NCBI RefSeq assembly: GCF_014205295.1
Contig: NZ_JACHNF010000001.1
Span: 930,001-994,000 of the forward strand
Length of the DNA stretch: 64,000 nucleotides
Direction: 5' to 3'
Source of the DNA: Kribbella solani
Lineage (GTDB): Bacteria; Actinomycetota; Actinomycetes; Propionibacteriales; Kribbellaceae
The position numbers and the translations under genes were made by a program. The notes beneath the pieces are model-generated. The model made no database searches, was not told where the DNA came from, and saw nothing but the letters and a program-made list of their open reading frames with translations. This document shows, one piece after another, positions 1 through 8,029 of the stretch; position 1 is the first letter of the stretch; the number at the start of each line of letters is the position of its first letter.

Positions 1-704
1 ATCACGAAACCGATTCCGATCAGCCGAAGCGCACCCGTACGCCGAGCTTCACCATGACTCTGGTCACCGTCCTCAGCCCGGTGGTGCTGATGCTGATCAA
101 GGCCGCGTCGGATGTGTGGATGAGCAAGCACGCCGCGCTGTACCCGGTGCTGCAGTTCATCGGTGATCCGGTGGTCGCGCTGCTGCTCGCCGTGCTGCTC
201 GCGATGTACACGTTCGGTACGGCGGTCGGCTTCGGCATTCCCGTCCTGAGCAAGAAGATCGGCGCCAGCCTGTTGCCGATCGCGGGCGTGATGATGATCG
301 TCGGCGCGGGCGGTGGTTTCAAACAGGTACTGGTCGACGGCGGGACCGGTACCGCGATCGCGAAGATCGCCATCGCGGCCAATCTGTCCGCGCTGCTGCT
401 CGGCTGGATCGTGGCCGTACTGATCCGGCTGGCGACCGGTTCGGCGACGGTCGCGACGGTGACGGCGGCGGGGATCGTCGCGCCGCTCGCGGGTGGTGAG
501 AGCGCTACCCACCTGGCGCTGGTAGTGCTGGCGATCGGTGCCGGTTCGTTGTTCTTCTCCCATGTCAACGATGCCGGGTTCTGGCTGGTCAAGGAGTACT
601 TCGGGATGACCGTTGGCGAGACCATCAAAACCTGGTCGGTGATGGAAACCGTCATCTCGGTGATGGGTCTGGGGATGACGTTGCTGTTGTCCACCTTCCT
701 CTGA
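1..704 (+). CDS. GntP-family gluconate permease, C-terminal part (cut by window edge)
   Basis: The frame is open from the left edge and ends at TGA 702-704, giving about 233 residues of a multipass inner-membrane protein. The glycine-rich GAGGGFKQVL stretch and the late SHVNDAGFWLVKEYFG block are hallmarks of GntP-family gluconate:H+ symporters. At least five hydrophobic segments are visible. The N-terminal half lies outside the window, so an internal ATG at 54 is not the start. Substrate within the family (gluconate or another sugar acid) cannot be decided. The next gene starts 31 bp downstream with its own promoter-like box. Confidence 0.88.
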   Translation, partial: HETDSDQPKRTRTPSFTMTLVTVLSPVVLMLIKAASDVWMSKHAALYPVLQFIGDPVVALLLAVLLAMYTFGTAVGFGIPVLSKKIGASLLPIAGVMMIVGAGGGFKQVLVDGGTGTAIAKIAIAANLSALLLGWIVAVLIRLATGSATVATVTAAGIVAPLAGGESATHLALVVLAIGAGSLFFSHVNDAGFWLVKEYFGMTVGETIKTWSVMETVISVMGLGMTLLLSTFL

Positions 705-723
705 TCGGGTCTGGTCCGGGCTG

Positions 724-729
724 TAATCT
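724..729 (+). promoter_or_regulatory. -10 box for a leaderless start of the VOC gene
   Basis: TAATCT lies 6 nt before the ATG at 736 and there is no Shine-Dalgarno sequence. This spacing is the usual actinobacterial arrangement for leaderless transcripts. Confidence 0.5.
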
Positions 730-735
730 CGGGTC

Positions 736-1374
736 ATGGCGAGCGCGTTGGTTGAGCCACTGCTGGACCACCTGGTGCTGGCCACGCGCGATCTGGAGCA
801 GACCGTTTCGGACTTCACCGCGGCGACCGGAATCCGGCCGGTCGAGGGCGGCCGGCACGAGCAGTTCGGGACACGGAACTATCTCGTCGCGCTCGGCCCG
901 CTGGCGTACCTGGAGATCGCCGGACCGGACGCGGACAACCCGATGCCGGCCGCGAAGCTCCCGTTCGGGATGGGCGCGGTGCGCGGCTCCCGGTTGCTGA
1001 CGTGGTCGGTCCGGCCGCCTTCGCTCGAGGCCGCCGTCCGGGCCGCCGCGGCCGAGGGCGTGGACCTCGGCCCGATCCGTACGGTCGGTCGAGTCACGCC
1101 CGCCGGAAAAGCCCTGAAGTGGCGGATCGCGGCGGCCGAACCGGCACCGTACGACGGCCTGGTGCCGTTCCTGCTCGACTGGGGAACGACGCGCCATCCA
1201 GCGGAATCGGGCCTCCCGACGGTCGAGCTACTGGACTTCCGCGCGACGCACCCGCGGCCGGCCGAGGTCGCCGGCGTCCTGGCGGCGCTCGGCATCAGCC
1301 TGCTGATCGAGCCGGGCAAGACGACCCTCGAAGCGACGGTCGCCGGCCCGGCCGGCACCTACTTGATGCGCTGA
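736..1374 (+). CDS. VOC/glyoxalase-like domain protein
   Basis: A 212-residue soluble protein. The N-terminus LDHLVLATRDLEQTV is the first beta-alpha unit of a glyoxalase/bleomycin-resistance fold, and LAYLEIAGPD at about residues 56-65 supplies the end of the first module. A second, weaker module fills the C-terminal half (from about residue 150). This matches the single-chain Glyoxalase_3-type proteins, whose substrates are mostly unknown. It sits alone between the permease and a convergent esterase-like gene that ends at 1384. The start follows a TAATCT box by 6 nt, consistent with a leaderless mRNA. Enzyme versus binding protein cannot be settled from sequence. Confidence 0.8.
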   Translation: MASALVEPLLDHLVLATRDLEQTVSDFTAATGIRPVEGGRHEQFGTRNYLVALGPLAYLEIAGPDADNPMPAAKLPFGMGAVRGSRLLTWSVRPPSLEAAVRAAAAEGVDLGPIRTVGRVTPAGKALKWRIAAAEPAPYDGLVPFLLDWGTTRHPAESGLPTVELLDFRATHPRPAEVAGVLAALGISLLIEPGKTTLEATVAGPAGTYLMR

Positions 1375-1383
1375 AAGCTTCAA

Positions 1384-2496
1384 TCAGGGTGTACTGAGGT
1401 GCAGCACGGCGTCGGCGCCCGCGACCGTCGCCTGATCGAGCGGGAAGTAGCCCTGCTCCGGGGTGAGGTCGGTCCGCGTCGTTCCGGCGGTTACCTCGTC
1501 GGCGCGGACGAGACCCGGGCGGAGCATGCTCTCGTACGTTCCGGCCGGCGGCTCCGCCAGACCGAGCGCGCCGCTGGCACCGAGACTGCCGGCGATGAAC
1601 GTGTACCCCGGGCCGAGCAGGGCGCTGACGATCGACCCGGCGCAGGACCAGCTGAGCTCCATTTCCGCGAGTCGCCAGGTGCTCGGATTCCTTTGCAGGT
1701 GGCGGTTGTGGGCGAAGAGCAGGGTCGGCGCGGCAGTGCTGATGTCGAGCAGGTTCTCGGCCATCAGTGCATCGCGAACCCCGAGCATCCGCGACGTACG
1801 CGTGGCCTGATCGAGCTGCTCGGCGGACTGCCGGTGGTAGCGCAGCAGGCCCACGGCCGCGGTGAGGTTGGTGCGGGCGCGCGTCCAAGCGGTGCGCGAC
1901 GTGACCGCGACCAGCTCGGGAGCGCGGGCGAGGAGCTGGACGTGCAGATCGTCGGCGTACGCGCGGAGTACCTGAGCGTCCGCTGTCATACCAGGAGAAG
2001 CAGCCGGATCGAGGATTGCCTCGGTCCGGCTCCAGCGGTCGTCGGCGCCCGCGGCGGAGGCCAGGTCGAGCTCGACGCCGAGATAGTCACGGACGTGTTC
2101 GAGGTACGCGAGCGGGCTGGGCGCGCTCATCATCTCGGTCGGCGTGTCGAACCCGTGGAACGCCAGCCGCGCGTCCTCGGGCCGGTCCTGGTTGTGGTCG
2201 TGCATCCAGGCGACGAGCTGCCGGTTCGGTTCGAGCTCGCCGAGGCCGTGCGAGAAGCCGGTGCTGAGCGCGGTGTCGAGCGTACCCACGCCGTACCGGA
2301 CGTAGTCGTCGACGGCCATCGCCCGGACCCGATCGGTCTCCAGGGTGATCGAGCCGAAACCGTCCCCGGCCAGCTCGCCGAACAACTTGTTGCGTACGGC
2401 ACCGAATTCGGGCTCCTGGTGAGTCGGCTCGCCGACTCCGAACACCCGCGTCGCCGAATTCCGGAACTCGTCAATTGATCGCGTCATACGCATCAA
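1384..2496 (-). CDS. Erythromycin esterase family protein
   Basis: About 370 residues. The N-terminal GEPTHQEP motif (residues 22-29) corresponds to the GExTHG motif carrying the catalytic-base histidine of EreA/EreB-like hydrolases, here H26. Later FHGFDTPTEMMSAPSP and LLFAHNRHLQ stretches are also typical. Characterised members hydrolyse the macrolide lactone, but most homologues in soil actinomycetes have no proven substrate, so macrolide resistance is only a possibility. MTRS, three codons in, is an alternative start. It is monocistronic, with 67 bp to the response regulator that follows on the same strand. Confidence 0.85.
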   Translation of the reverse strand: MMRMTRSIDEFRNSATRVFGVGEPTHQEPEFGAVRNKLFGELAGDGFGSITLETDRVRAMAVDDYVRYGVGTLDTALSTGFSHGLGELEPNRQLVAWMHDHNQDRPEDARLAFHGFDTPTEMMSAPSPLAYLEHVRDYLGVELDLASAAGADDRWSRTEAILDPAASPGMTADAQVLRAYADDLHVQLLARAPELVAVTSRTAWTRARTNLTAAVGLLRYHRQSAEQLDQATRTSRMLGVRDALMAENLLDISTAAPTLLFAHNRHLQRNPSTWRLAEMELSWSCAGSIVSALLGPGYTFIAGSLGASGALGLAEPPAGTYESMLRPGLVRADEVTAGTTRTDLTPEQGYFPLDQATVAGADAVLHLSTP

Positions 2497-2563
2497 CCGT
2501 ATCGTTGAACTGCCTGTTGATGCTTTTGAACGACGGCTTCCCGCGGCGGGTGACTGGGCGGGC

Positions 2564-3241
2564 TCAGCCGCCGGCCGGGTCGATGCGGTAGCCGAGGCCG
2601 CGGACGGTTTCGATCGCGTGCCGCTCGTACGGGGCGTCCAGTTTCAGCCGCAGGTAGCGGATGTACACCTCGACCACGTTCGGGTCGCCGTCGAAGGCGG
2701 GGTCCCAGACGTTCTCCAGGATCTCGCCCTTGCTGACGGTCTCGCCGCGGTGCCGCATCAGGTACGCGAGCAGGCCGTACTCGCGCCGGGTCAGCGTGAC
2801 TTCCTTGCCGGCGCGTTCGACCCGGCGGCGGACCGGGTCGAGGATCAGGTCACCGGCGCTCATCACGACCGGGCGTTCGGGGGCGCCGCGCCGGATCAGC
2901 GCGTGCAGGCGGGCCACCAGGATCAGGAAGCTGAACGGTTTGGTCAGGTAGTCGTCGGCGCCGAGGTCGAAGGCGTCGGTCTGGTCGTACTCGCCGTCCT
3001 TCGCGGTCAGCATCAGTACCGGTGTCCAGACTCCGCGTTCGCGGATCTGTTCGAGCACCTTGTAGCCGTTGAGTTTCGGCAACATGATGTCGAGCACGAT
3101 GACGTCGTACGCGTGTTCGGTCGCGGCCCAGACCGCGTCCTCGCCGTTGTGCACCACCTCGACCACGAAGCCGTCCTCGGTCAGACCGTGCCGGACGGTC
3201 TCGGCCAGGGGGACCTCGTCCTCCACCATCAGTACCCGCAT
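2564..3241 (-). CDS. OmpR/PhoB-family response regulator
   Basis: 225 residues from the chosen ATG at 3241, where MRVLMVEDE begins the receiver domain. An upstream ATG at 3274 would add 11 unsupported residues. The receiver has the acidic pair E7/D8, phosphoacceptor D51 in VLDIMLP and the conserved lysine in LTKPFSF. The C-terminal half is a winged helix (LTRREYGLLAYLMRH and VVEVYIRYLRLKLD). It lies 78 bp downstream of its partner histidine kinase on the same strand, so the two form an operon. The signal sensed and the target genes are not identifiable here; the divergent dprE1 operon is the nearest candidate target. Confidence 0.93.
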   Translation of the reverse strand: MRVLMVEDEVPLAETVRHGLTEDGFVVEVVHNGEDAVWAATEHAYDVIVLDIMLPKLNGYKVLEQIRERGVWTPVLMLTAKDGEYDQTDAFDLGADDYLTKPFSFLILVARLHALIRRGAPERPVVMSAGDLILDPVRRRVERAGKEVTLTRREYGLLAYLMRHRGETVSKGEILENVWDPAFDGDPNVVEVYIRYLRLKLDAPYERHAIETVRGLGYRIDPAGG

Positions 3242-3319
3242 GATTTCAGTGTCGGCGCAGTTCGCTGAGAGCAACCTGAGTATGCCGAGATCGACAAAAG
3301 ACTGTAATCCGGGCGGTTC

Positions 3320-4705
3320 TCAGCGCAGCGGGAGCGTGACCGTCGCGAGGGTACCGGCGCCGCCGTCGGGCGCGCTCAGGGTGACCGTACCGTGGTGCGC
3401 CTTGATGATTTCCTGCACGATCGACAGCCCCAAACCGGAGCCGCCACTCGACCTGGCCCGGCTCGCGTCCAGCCGGACGAACCGTTCGAACACCCGCTGC
3501 TGCTCGCCTTCGGGGATCCCGTCGCCGTCGTCCTCGACCAGCAGCACCGCGGTCCCGTCCTGCCACGCGGTGCTCAACCGGACCGTACTGTGCGCCGCGA
3601 GCACCGCATTCTCCGTGAGGTTCCGGATCACCTGACTCAGCCGCAGCGGATCGCCGAGCACGCGCACCGGGTGTACGTCGGTGAGTACGGCGATCGCGCT
3701 GTGATTACGTTCGCGCAGCCGCAGTACCTCGGTGTCGACCAGATCGTCCAGGTCCACCTCGGCCCGCTGCATCGGCAGGGCGGCGTCATCGGCCTTGGCC
3801 AGCAGCAACATGTTCTCGACCAGCCGCCGCATCCGCTCGGCCTCACCGGTCATCAGTTGATGCAGATCCTGCCAGGACTGACCTTGAGCGGCCGGCTGGA
3901 TCACGTCGAGTCCCGCGGCGACGGTCGCGAGTGGTGATCGCAGTTCGTGACTCGCGTCGGCAACGAACCGGCGCTGATTCGCCTGCCCGGTCTGCAGTCT
4001 GTCGAGCATTTCGTTCATCGTCGTGGCCAGCCGGGCGATCTCGTCGTCGGTCCGTGGCACCGGCACCCGTTCGGTCAGGTCGCTGGACTCGATGCCCTGT
4101 ACCCGTTGCCGAATCCGTTCGACCGGCCGCAGCGCCTGCCCGGCAAGCAGCCAACTCGCGACGCCGACGATCAGTAGCAGGACCGGAAAGCCGAGAGTCA
4201 GGTACTGCGTCACCGTCGAGACCGTCGAACGCTGCGTGCCCACGGACGATGCGACCACGACGACATAGTCCTGCCCGCCGTACGCGACGCCGCGCGCCAC
4301 GATCAGGTAGTCGTGATCGTCGTCGAACAAGGGCATCTCGCCCACTTCGGCGCGATTGACCGCGCCCGGAAGCGGCCGCAATCCGGTCAGCGCCCGGCTG
4401 TCCGCCCGCGCCGACGACGCGGCAACGACATAGCCCGATCGGTCCAGCACCTGAACGATTTGGCTGGTCCGAGTGGTCTTGGCCAGACCGAGTTCGTTCA
4501 CCCCTTGCGTACTCACCTGGGTGGCGGCGCGGCCGTCCGCGGCGTCGGAGACCGTGGCGATCAAGGCGCGCTGCAACAGTACGAGCAGCACGGCGGCGCC
4601 GAGCGCCATCGCGATCGCGACCACCACGACGGCGGCCGCGGTCGATCGGCTCCGTACGCTGGCGCGACGCAACCTCGAGCTCGCTTTACCGGCCAAGTGG
4701 AGCAC
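3320..4705 (-). CDS. Two-component sensor histidine kinase (HAMP, HisKA)
   Basis: 461 residues. A cytoplasmic basic tail precedes TM1 (about 21-46). An extracellular sensor region of about 120 residues follows, then TM2 (about 168-190), a HAMP linker, the H box DASHELRSPLATV, the N box NLTENAVLAA, and G boxes DDGDGIPEG and GGSGLGLSIV. This is the MprB/class I layout. The kinase gene precedes its regulator. Its start faces dprE1 across a 119-bp divergent gap, so it may share regulatory sequence with the cell-envelope operon; that link is inference from position only. Confidence 0.93.
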   Translation of the reverse strand: MLHLAGKASSRLRRASVRSRSTAAAVVVVAIAMALGAAVLLVLLQRALIATVSDAADGRAATQVSTQGVNELGLAKTTRTSQIVQVLDRSGYVVAASSARADSRALTGLRPLPGAVNRAEVGEMPLFDDDHDYLIVARGVAYGGQDYVVVVASSVGTQRSTVSTVTQYLTLGFPVLLLIVGVASWLLAGQALRPVERIRQRVQGIESSDLTERVPVPRTDDEIARLATTMNEMLDRLQTGQANQRRFVADASHELRSPLATVAAGLDVIQPAAQGQSWQDLHQLMTGEAERMRRLVENMLLLAKADDAALPMQRAEVDLDDLVDTEVLRLRERNHSAIAVLTDVHPVRVLGDPLRLSQVIRNLTENAVLAAHSTVRLSTAWQDGTAVLLVEDDGDGIPEGEQQRVFERFVRLDASRARSSGGSGLGLSIVQEIIKAHHGTVTLSAPDGGAGTLATVTLPLR

Positions 4706-4787
4706 TCCTTAGAGGGTGTGGTCCGGGCCAGTGTCGCGGTCGGTCGCTGAGTGACTCCTGAGACCCGGGACTCCGGTTGGCTGACTC

Positions 4788-4808
4788 AGCACGCTCTCAG
4801 TGCGTGCT
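4788..4808 (+). promoter_or_regulatory. Inverted repeat just upstream of dprE1
   Basis: AGCACGC and GCGTGCT form a perfect 7-bp dyad with a 7-nt spacer. It lies directly before the -10-like TAGCGT and 17 bp before the dprE1 start, so it could be an operator. No regulator can be assigned. Confidence 0.35.
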
Positions 4809-4811
4809 CCC

Positions 4812-4817
4812 TAGCGT
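4812..4817 (+). promoter_or_regulatory. -10 box for a leaderless dprE1 start
   Basis: TAGCGT is followed by 7 nt and then the ATG at 4825. No Shine-Dalgarno sequence precedes the ATG, which supports a leaderless mRNA and this start codon. Confidence 0.45.
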
Positions 4818-4824
4818 CGGCCTC

Positions 4825-6198
4825 ATGACCCTCGAAGAACCCAGCACGCTTGCGCTGTCCGGCTGGGGCCGGACGGTCCACCGGACCTCTCGGGTCCGGC
4901 GGCCGACGGTCGACGGGGGACTGGTCGACGTGGTGCTGAGCGAGCCGCGGATCACCGTTCGAGGGGCCGGCAAGAGCTATGGCGACGCGGCGCTGCCCAG
5001 CGACGGGATCGTGCTGGACATGACGTCGCGGGACCACATCATCTCCTTCGACGAGGGCAACGGCGTACTCGTGGTCGAGGCCGGCGCGCTGCTCAAGGAC
5101 CTGATCGACCAAACGCTGCCACTCGGCTGGCGGCTCCCGGTGGTGCCCGGCACGGAGCGGATCACCGTCGGCGGCGCGATCGCCAGCGACGTCCACGGGA
5201 AGAACCATCCCGGCGCCGGGGCGTTCGGCGCGTACGTACTCTGGATCGCCTTGCTGCGTTCGGATGGGACGATCACTCAACTGTCCGCGGCGCAGGACGC
5301 CGACGCGTACTGGGCAACCGTCGGCGGGATGGGCCTGACCGGCGTGATCCTCCGCGCGGCGATCCAGCTGCAGCGCGCGGACACCGGCTGGATGATCCGC
5401 AACCGGCAGCGGACTCGTTCACTCGATGAGACGCTGGCCGCGATGCAGGCGCTCGCCGTACGGCAGGAGCTCGACCCCGATCGGTACGCGGTGGCCTGGC
5501 TGGACGCGCACGGAAAGGGCGGGAGTCTCGGGCGCGGCGTGGTCGACGAGTACTACCCGGCGGGGACGCTCGATCTTCCCGGTGCGGTCGCGCCGTACCC
5601 GGAGAATCGGGTGCCGGGGAATCGTCCGCGCCGGTCGTTGCCAGGTCCGGGCCTGGTCTCGGCCGCGACCATCGCGGCGGCATCGGCGGCGCGCTGGCGG
5701 TTCAGCAGATCGTCGAACTCCCAGCTCGTTCCGTTGCGTACGGCGTTGTGCCCGCTGGATCGCGCGGAGTCGTGGCCGGCGGCGTTCGGGCGGATGGGAC
5801 TGGTGCAGTACCAGTTCGCGGTTCCGCCTCCTGCCGCCGAGACGATCCGGGACGTGCTGGTCTTCCTGACCGAGCACGGGATGACGCCGGCCCTTGCCAC
5901 GTTGAAGAATTTCGGCTCCGGTACGGCCGGGCCGCTGTCGTTCCCGATCCCCGGCTGGACCTTGGCAGTGGATCTTCCGGCGCGCTGGCTGCCGCACCTC
6001 GACTCGCTTCGGCCCGTCGACGCGATGGTCGCGGACGCCGGCGGCCGGGTGTACCTGGCGAAGGACACGGTCACGGATCGGGAGCTGATCCCGAAGATGT
6101 ACCCGGACCTGCCGGAGTGGCGCCGGACCCAGAACCGGCTGGACCCGGATCGGCGCTGGAGTTCCGCCCTCGCCGAGCGGTTGGGGCTGCTGTCATGA
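4825..6198 (+). CDS. dprE1: Decaprenylphosphoryl-beta-D-ribose 2'-oxidase (DprE1-like FAD oxidoreductase)
   Basis: 457 residues. The FAD-binding motif is GAGKSYGD (47-54). PVVPGTERITVGGAIASD and HGKNHPGAGAFG (H124) match the DprE1 flavin site. GGMGLTGVI and the C-terminal VYLAKD (K413, equivalent to catalytic K418 of M. tuberculosis) are present. With DprE2 it epimerises decaprenylphosphoryl-ribose to -arabinose. In the FPIPGWTLAVDLP segment the residue at the position of M. tuberculosis Cys387, the benzothiazinone target, is A381. The start was set at 4825 because homology begins there and a -10 box lies 7 nt upstream. It overlaps dprE2 by 4 bp (ATGA). Confidence 0.9.
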   Translation: MTLEEPSTLALSGWGRTVHRTSRVRRPTVDGGLVDVVLSEPRITVRGAGKSYGDAALPSDGIVLDMTSRDHIISFDEGNGVLVVEAGALLKDLIDQTLPLGWRLPVVPGTERITVGGAIASDVHGKNHPGAGAFGAYVLWIALLRSDGTITQLSAAQDADAYWATVGGMGLTGVILRAAIQLQRADTGWMIRNRQRTRSLDETLAAMQALAVRQELDPDRYAVAWLDAHGKGGSLGRGVVDEYYPAGTLDLPGAVAPYPENRVPGNRPRRSLPGPGLVSAATIAAASAARWRFSRSSNSQLVPLRTALCPLDRAESWPAAFGRMGLVQYQFAVPPPAAETIRDVLVFLTEHGMTPALATLKNFGSGTAGPLSFPIPGWTLAVDLPARWLPHLDSLRPVDAMVADAGGRVYLAKDTVTDRELIPKMYPDLPEWRRTQNRLDPDRRWSSALAERLGLLS

Positions 6199-6902
6199 CG
6201 TCCGGAGCGGTGTTGCTGGTCGGCGGATCGTCCGAGATCGGCATGGCCGTACTGCATGCGCTGATCGGACCGGCGCCGCGCCGCGTCATCCTGGCCGGGC
6301 GCCCGAGTGGCGAGCTGTGGTGGAACGCGGAGAAGCTCCGCGACGCCGGGTACGCGGTGGCCACGACGCAGTACGACGCGGCGCTCGGCAGCGCGGAGCT
6401 CGACGACATGCTGAAGCAGGCCTGCGCCGGGGACCCGCTGCAACTCGCCGTGGTCGCGGTCGGATCGATGTCATCGGCAACCTTCGGCGAGGGGCTGATG
6501 GTGAACGGGCTGGGCGTGGCTTTGTTGCTGCGGGCATTGGTCCAGCGCAAGCCCGAACAGATCGTGTTCCTGTCGTCGGCGGCAGCCGTACGCCCCCGGC
6601 AGTCGATCGCCGCGTACTCACTGGGCAAGCAACTGGCCGACTCGACGGCGGTGCTGCTCGCCCGGCAGGCGGCCGAGACCGGCGTCCGTGTACTTGTCGT
6701 CCGGCCCGGCTTCGTCAGCACCCGGATGACCGCCGAGCTGGCGAAACCACCGCTGGCCACGACGCCCGAACTGGTCGCCAAGCGGGTCGTGCGGGCGGTC
6801 GAGAACCAGCAGACGGTGGTATGGGTACCGCGGGCGATGGGGCTGGTGGTCCGGGCTCTCAATCTCCTGCCGCGCAGGCTGCTTCCGGTGGCGTACCGAT
6901 GA
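6195..6902 (+). CDS. dprE2: Decaprenylphosphoryl-D-2-keto-erythro-pentose reductase (DprE2-like SDR)
   Basis: 235 residues, a short-chain dehydrogenase with nucleotide-binding GGSSEIG (10-16), catalytic S127/S128 and the YSLGK motif (Y141, K145). DprE2 carries out the NAD(P)H-dependent second half of the ribose-to-arabinose epimerisation started by DprE1. The assignment rests on its ATGA overlap with dprE1 as much as on family features, since SDRs are common. The 3' end overlaps the next gene by 4 bp, so all four genes of the operon are translationally coupled. The long upstream extension of this frame inside dprE1 is not coding. Confidence 0.88.
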   Translation: MTSGAVLLVGGSSEIGMAVLHALIGPAPRRVILAGRPSGELWWNAEKLRDAGYAVATTQYDAALGSAELDDMLKQACAGDPLQLAVVAVGSMSSATFGEGLMVNGLGVALLLRALVQRKPEQIVFLSSAAAVRPRQSIAAYSLGKQLADSTAVLLARQAAETGVRVLVVRPGFVSTRMTAELAKPPLATTPELVAKRVVRAVENQQTVVWVPRAMGLVVRALNLLPRRLLPVAYR

Positions 6903-8029
6903 AGGCGAACCGGACGAAGAAGCGGCGCATCAAGAAGCGCTGGATCGCGCTGGTGATCGCAGCGTTACTGGTCGTGCCAGCGGTTTCATACGTGCAGGCG
7001 CTGCTCTACCCGGGCAACGCGAGTTTCTCGGTCCGTACCGTCGAGTGGTTCCGCGACCACGGCGGCGGCTCGATCATCGACGCGATCGAGACCTGGAAGT
7101 ACTCCCACCAGCAGCCGCCGGCCACCGGCGTACCGAGCGATGTCACCGCGACCGCCCCGAACGCGAAACAACACGCTCCGGAACCCACGGCCGCCTCGGG
7201 TCTGCCGACCGTCCAGCTCCTGCCGGGAGTGAAACCGCTGCCGCAAGAAGGTACCTGGGCGGTCGCGCGGCAGTCGGCAGCAGGAAAACCGTTGCTGTGG
7301 ACAACTTGGTTCCGTCCCGATCCCGGCCACCTCCCGGTCTCGGCCGCCGCCGCGCTGCTGCCGCGCGACAGCTACCGCCTGACCCTGATGCCGGGTACGC
7401 GCGAACCGGTCGTCGGAATGCCCTCCAAGAACGGGTACGACGTGCCCGCCGCCGATCGTCCCGCGCTGGTGGCGACCTTCAACGCGGGGTTCAAGATGCA
7501 CGACTCGCACGGCGGCTGGTGGACCACCTGGTCCAACGCCGTCCCGCTGGTCGACGGCCGCGCCTCGGTGGTCATCCACCGCGACGGATCGGCCCAGATC
7601 GGTACCTGGAACGGGACCGTCCGGATGACGCCGGACGTGGTCGCGGTCCGGCAGAACCTGGACCAGCTGATCATCGACGGGCGGATCGTCGACGGTCTGG
7701 CCGCGAACCGGGACGCGCGCTGGGGATCGACCCGCAGCCAGTTCCAGTACACCTGGCGGTCCGGTCTCGGGACCGATGCCCACGGCAACTTGATCTACGT
7801 GGCCGGGAACAAGCTCACGCTGGCCAGCCTGGCGACCGCGATGCACCAGGCCGGGATCGTGCAGGGCCTGGAGCTGGACATCCACGCGGCGATCGTGAGC
7901 TTCAACATCGAGCAACCCGGCCCGAACGGGACGGTCACGCCCCGGAAGCTGCTGAACTCGATGAATCCACCGGCCAACCGTTACCTGGTCGAGGACCAGC
8001 GTGACTTCTTCTATGCGACCGCCAAATGA
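6899..8029 (+). CDS. Membrane-anchored phosphodiester glycosidase-like (NAGPA/DUF2233) protein
   Basis: 376 residues. A very basic N-terminus precedes one membrane segment (about 15-31), so the rest should be extracytoplasmic. The body has the signature blocks of the NAGPA phosphodiester glycosidase fold: ALVATFNAGFKMHDSHGG, VDGRASVVIHRDG and a late GLELDIHAAIVSFN. The founding mammalian enzyme uncovers mannose 6-phosphate by removing GlcNAc from a phosphodiester. The bacterial substrate is unknown. Its ATGA overlaps with dprE2 upstream and ubiA downstream place it firmly in the polyprenyl-phosphopentose operon, suggesting action on a sugar-phosphate linkage of the wall or lipid carrier (inference). 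Confidence 0.82.
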   Translation: MKANRTKKRRIKKRWIALVIAALLVVPAVSYVQALLYPGNASFSVRTVEWFRDHGGGSIIDAIETWKYSHQQPPATGVPSDVTATAPNAKQHAPEPTAASGLPTVQLLPGVKPLPQEGTWAVARQSAAGKPLLWTTWFRPDPGHLPVSAAAALLPRDSYRLTLMPGTREPVVGMPSKNGYDVPAADRPALVATFNAGFKMHDSHGGWWTTWSNAVPLVDGRASVVIHRDGSAQIGTWNGTVRMTPDVVAVRQNLDQLIIDGRIVDGLAANRDARWGSTRSQFQYTWRSGLGTDAHGNLIYVAGNKLTLASLATAMHQAGIVQGLELDIHAAIVSFNIEQPGPNGTVTPRKLLNSMNPPANRYLVEDQRDFFYATAK

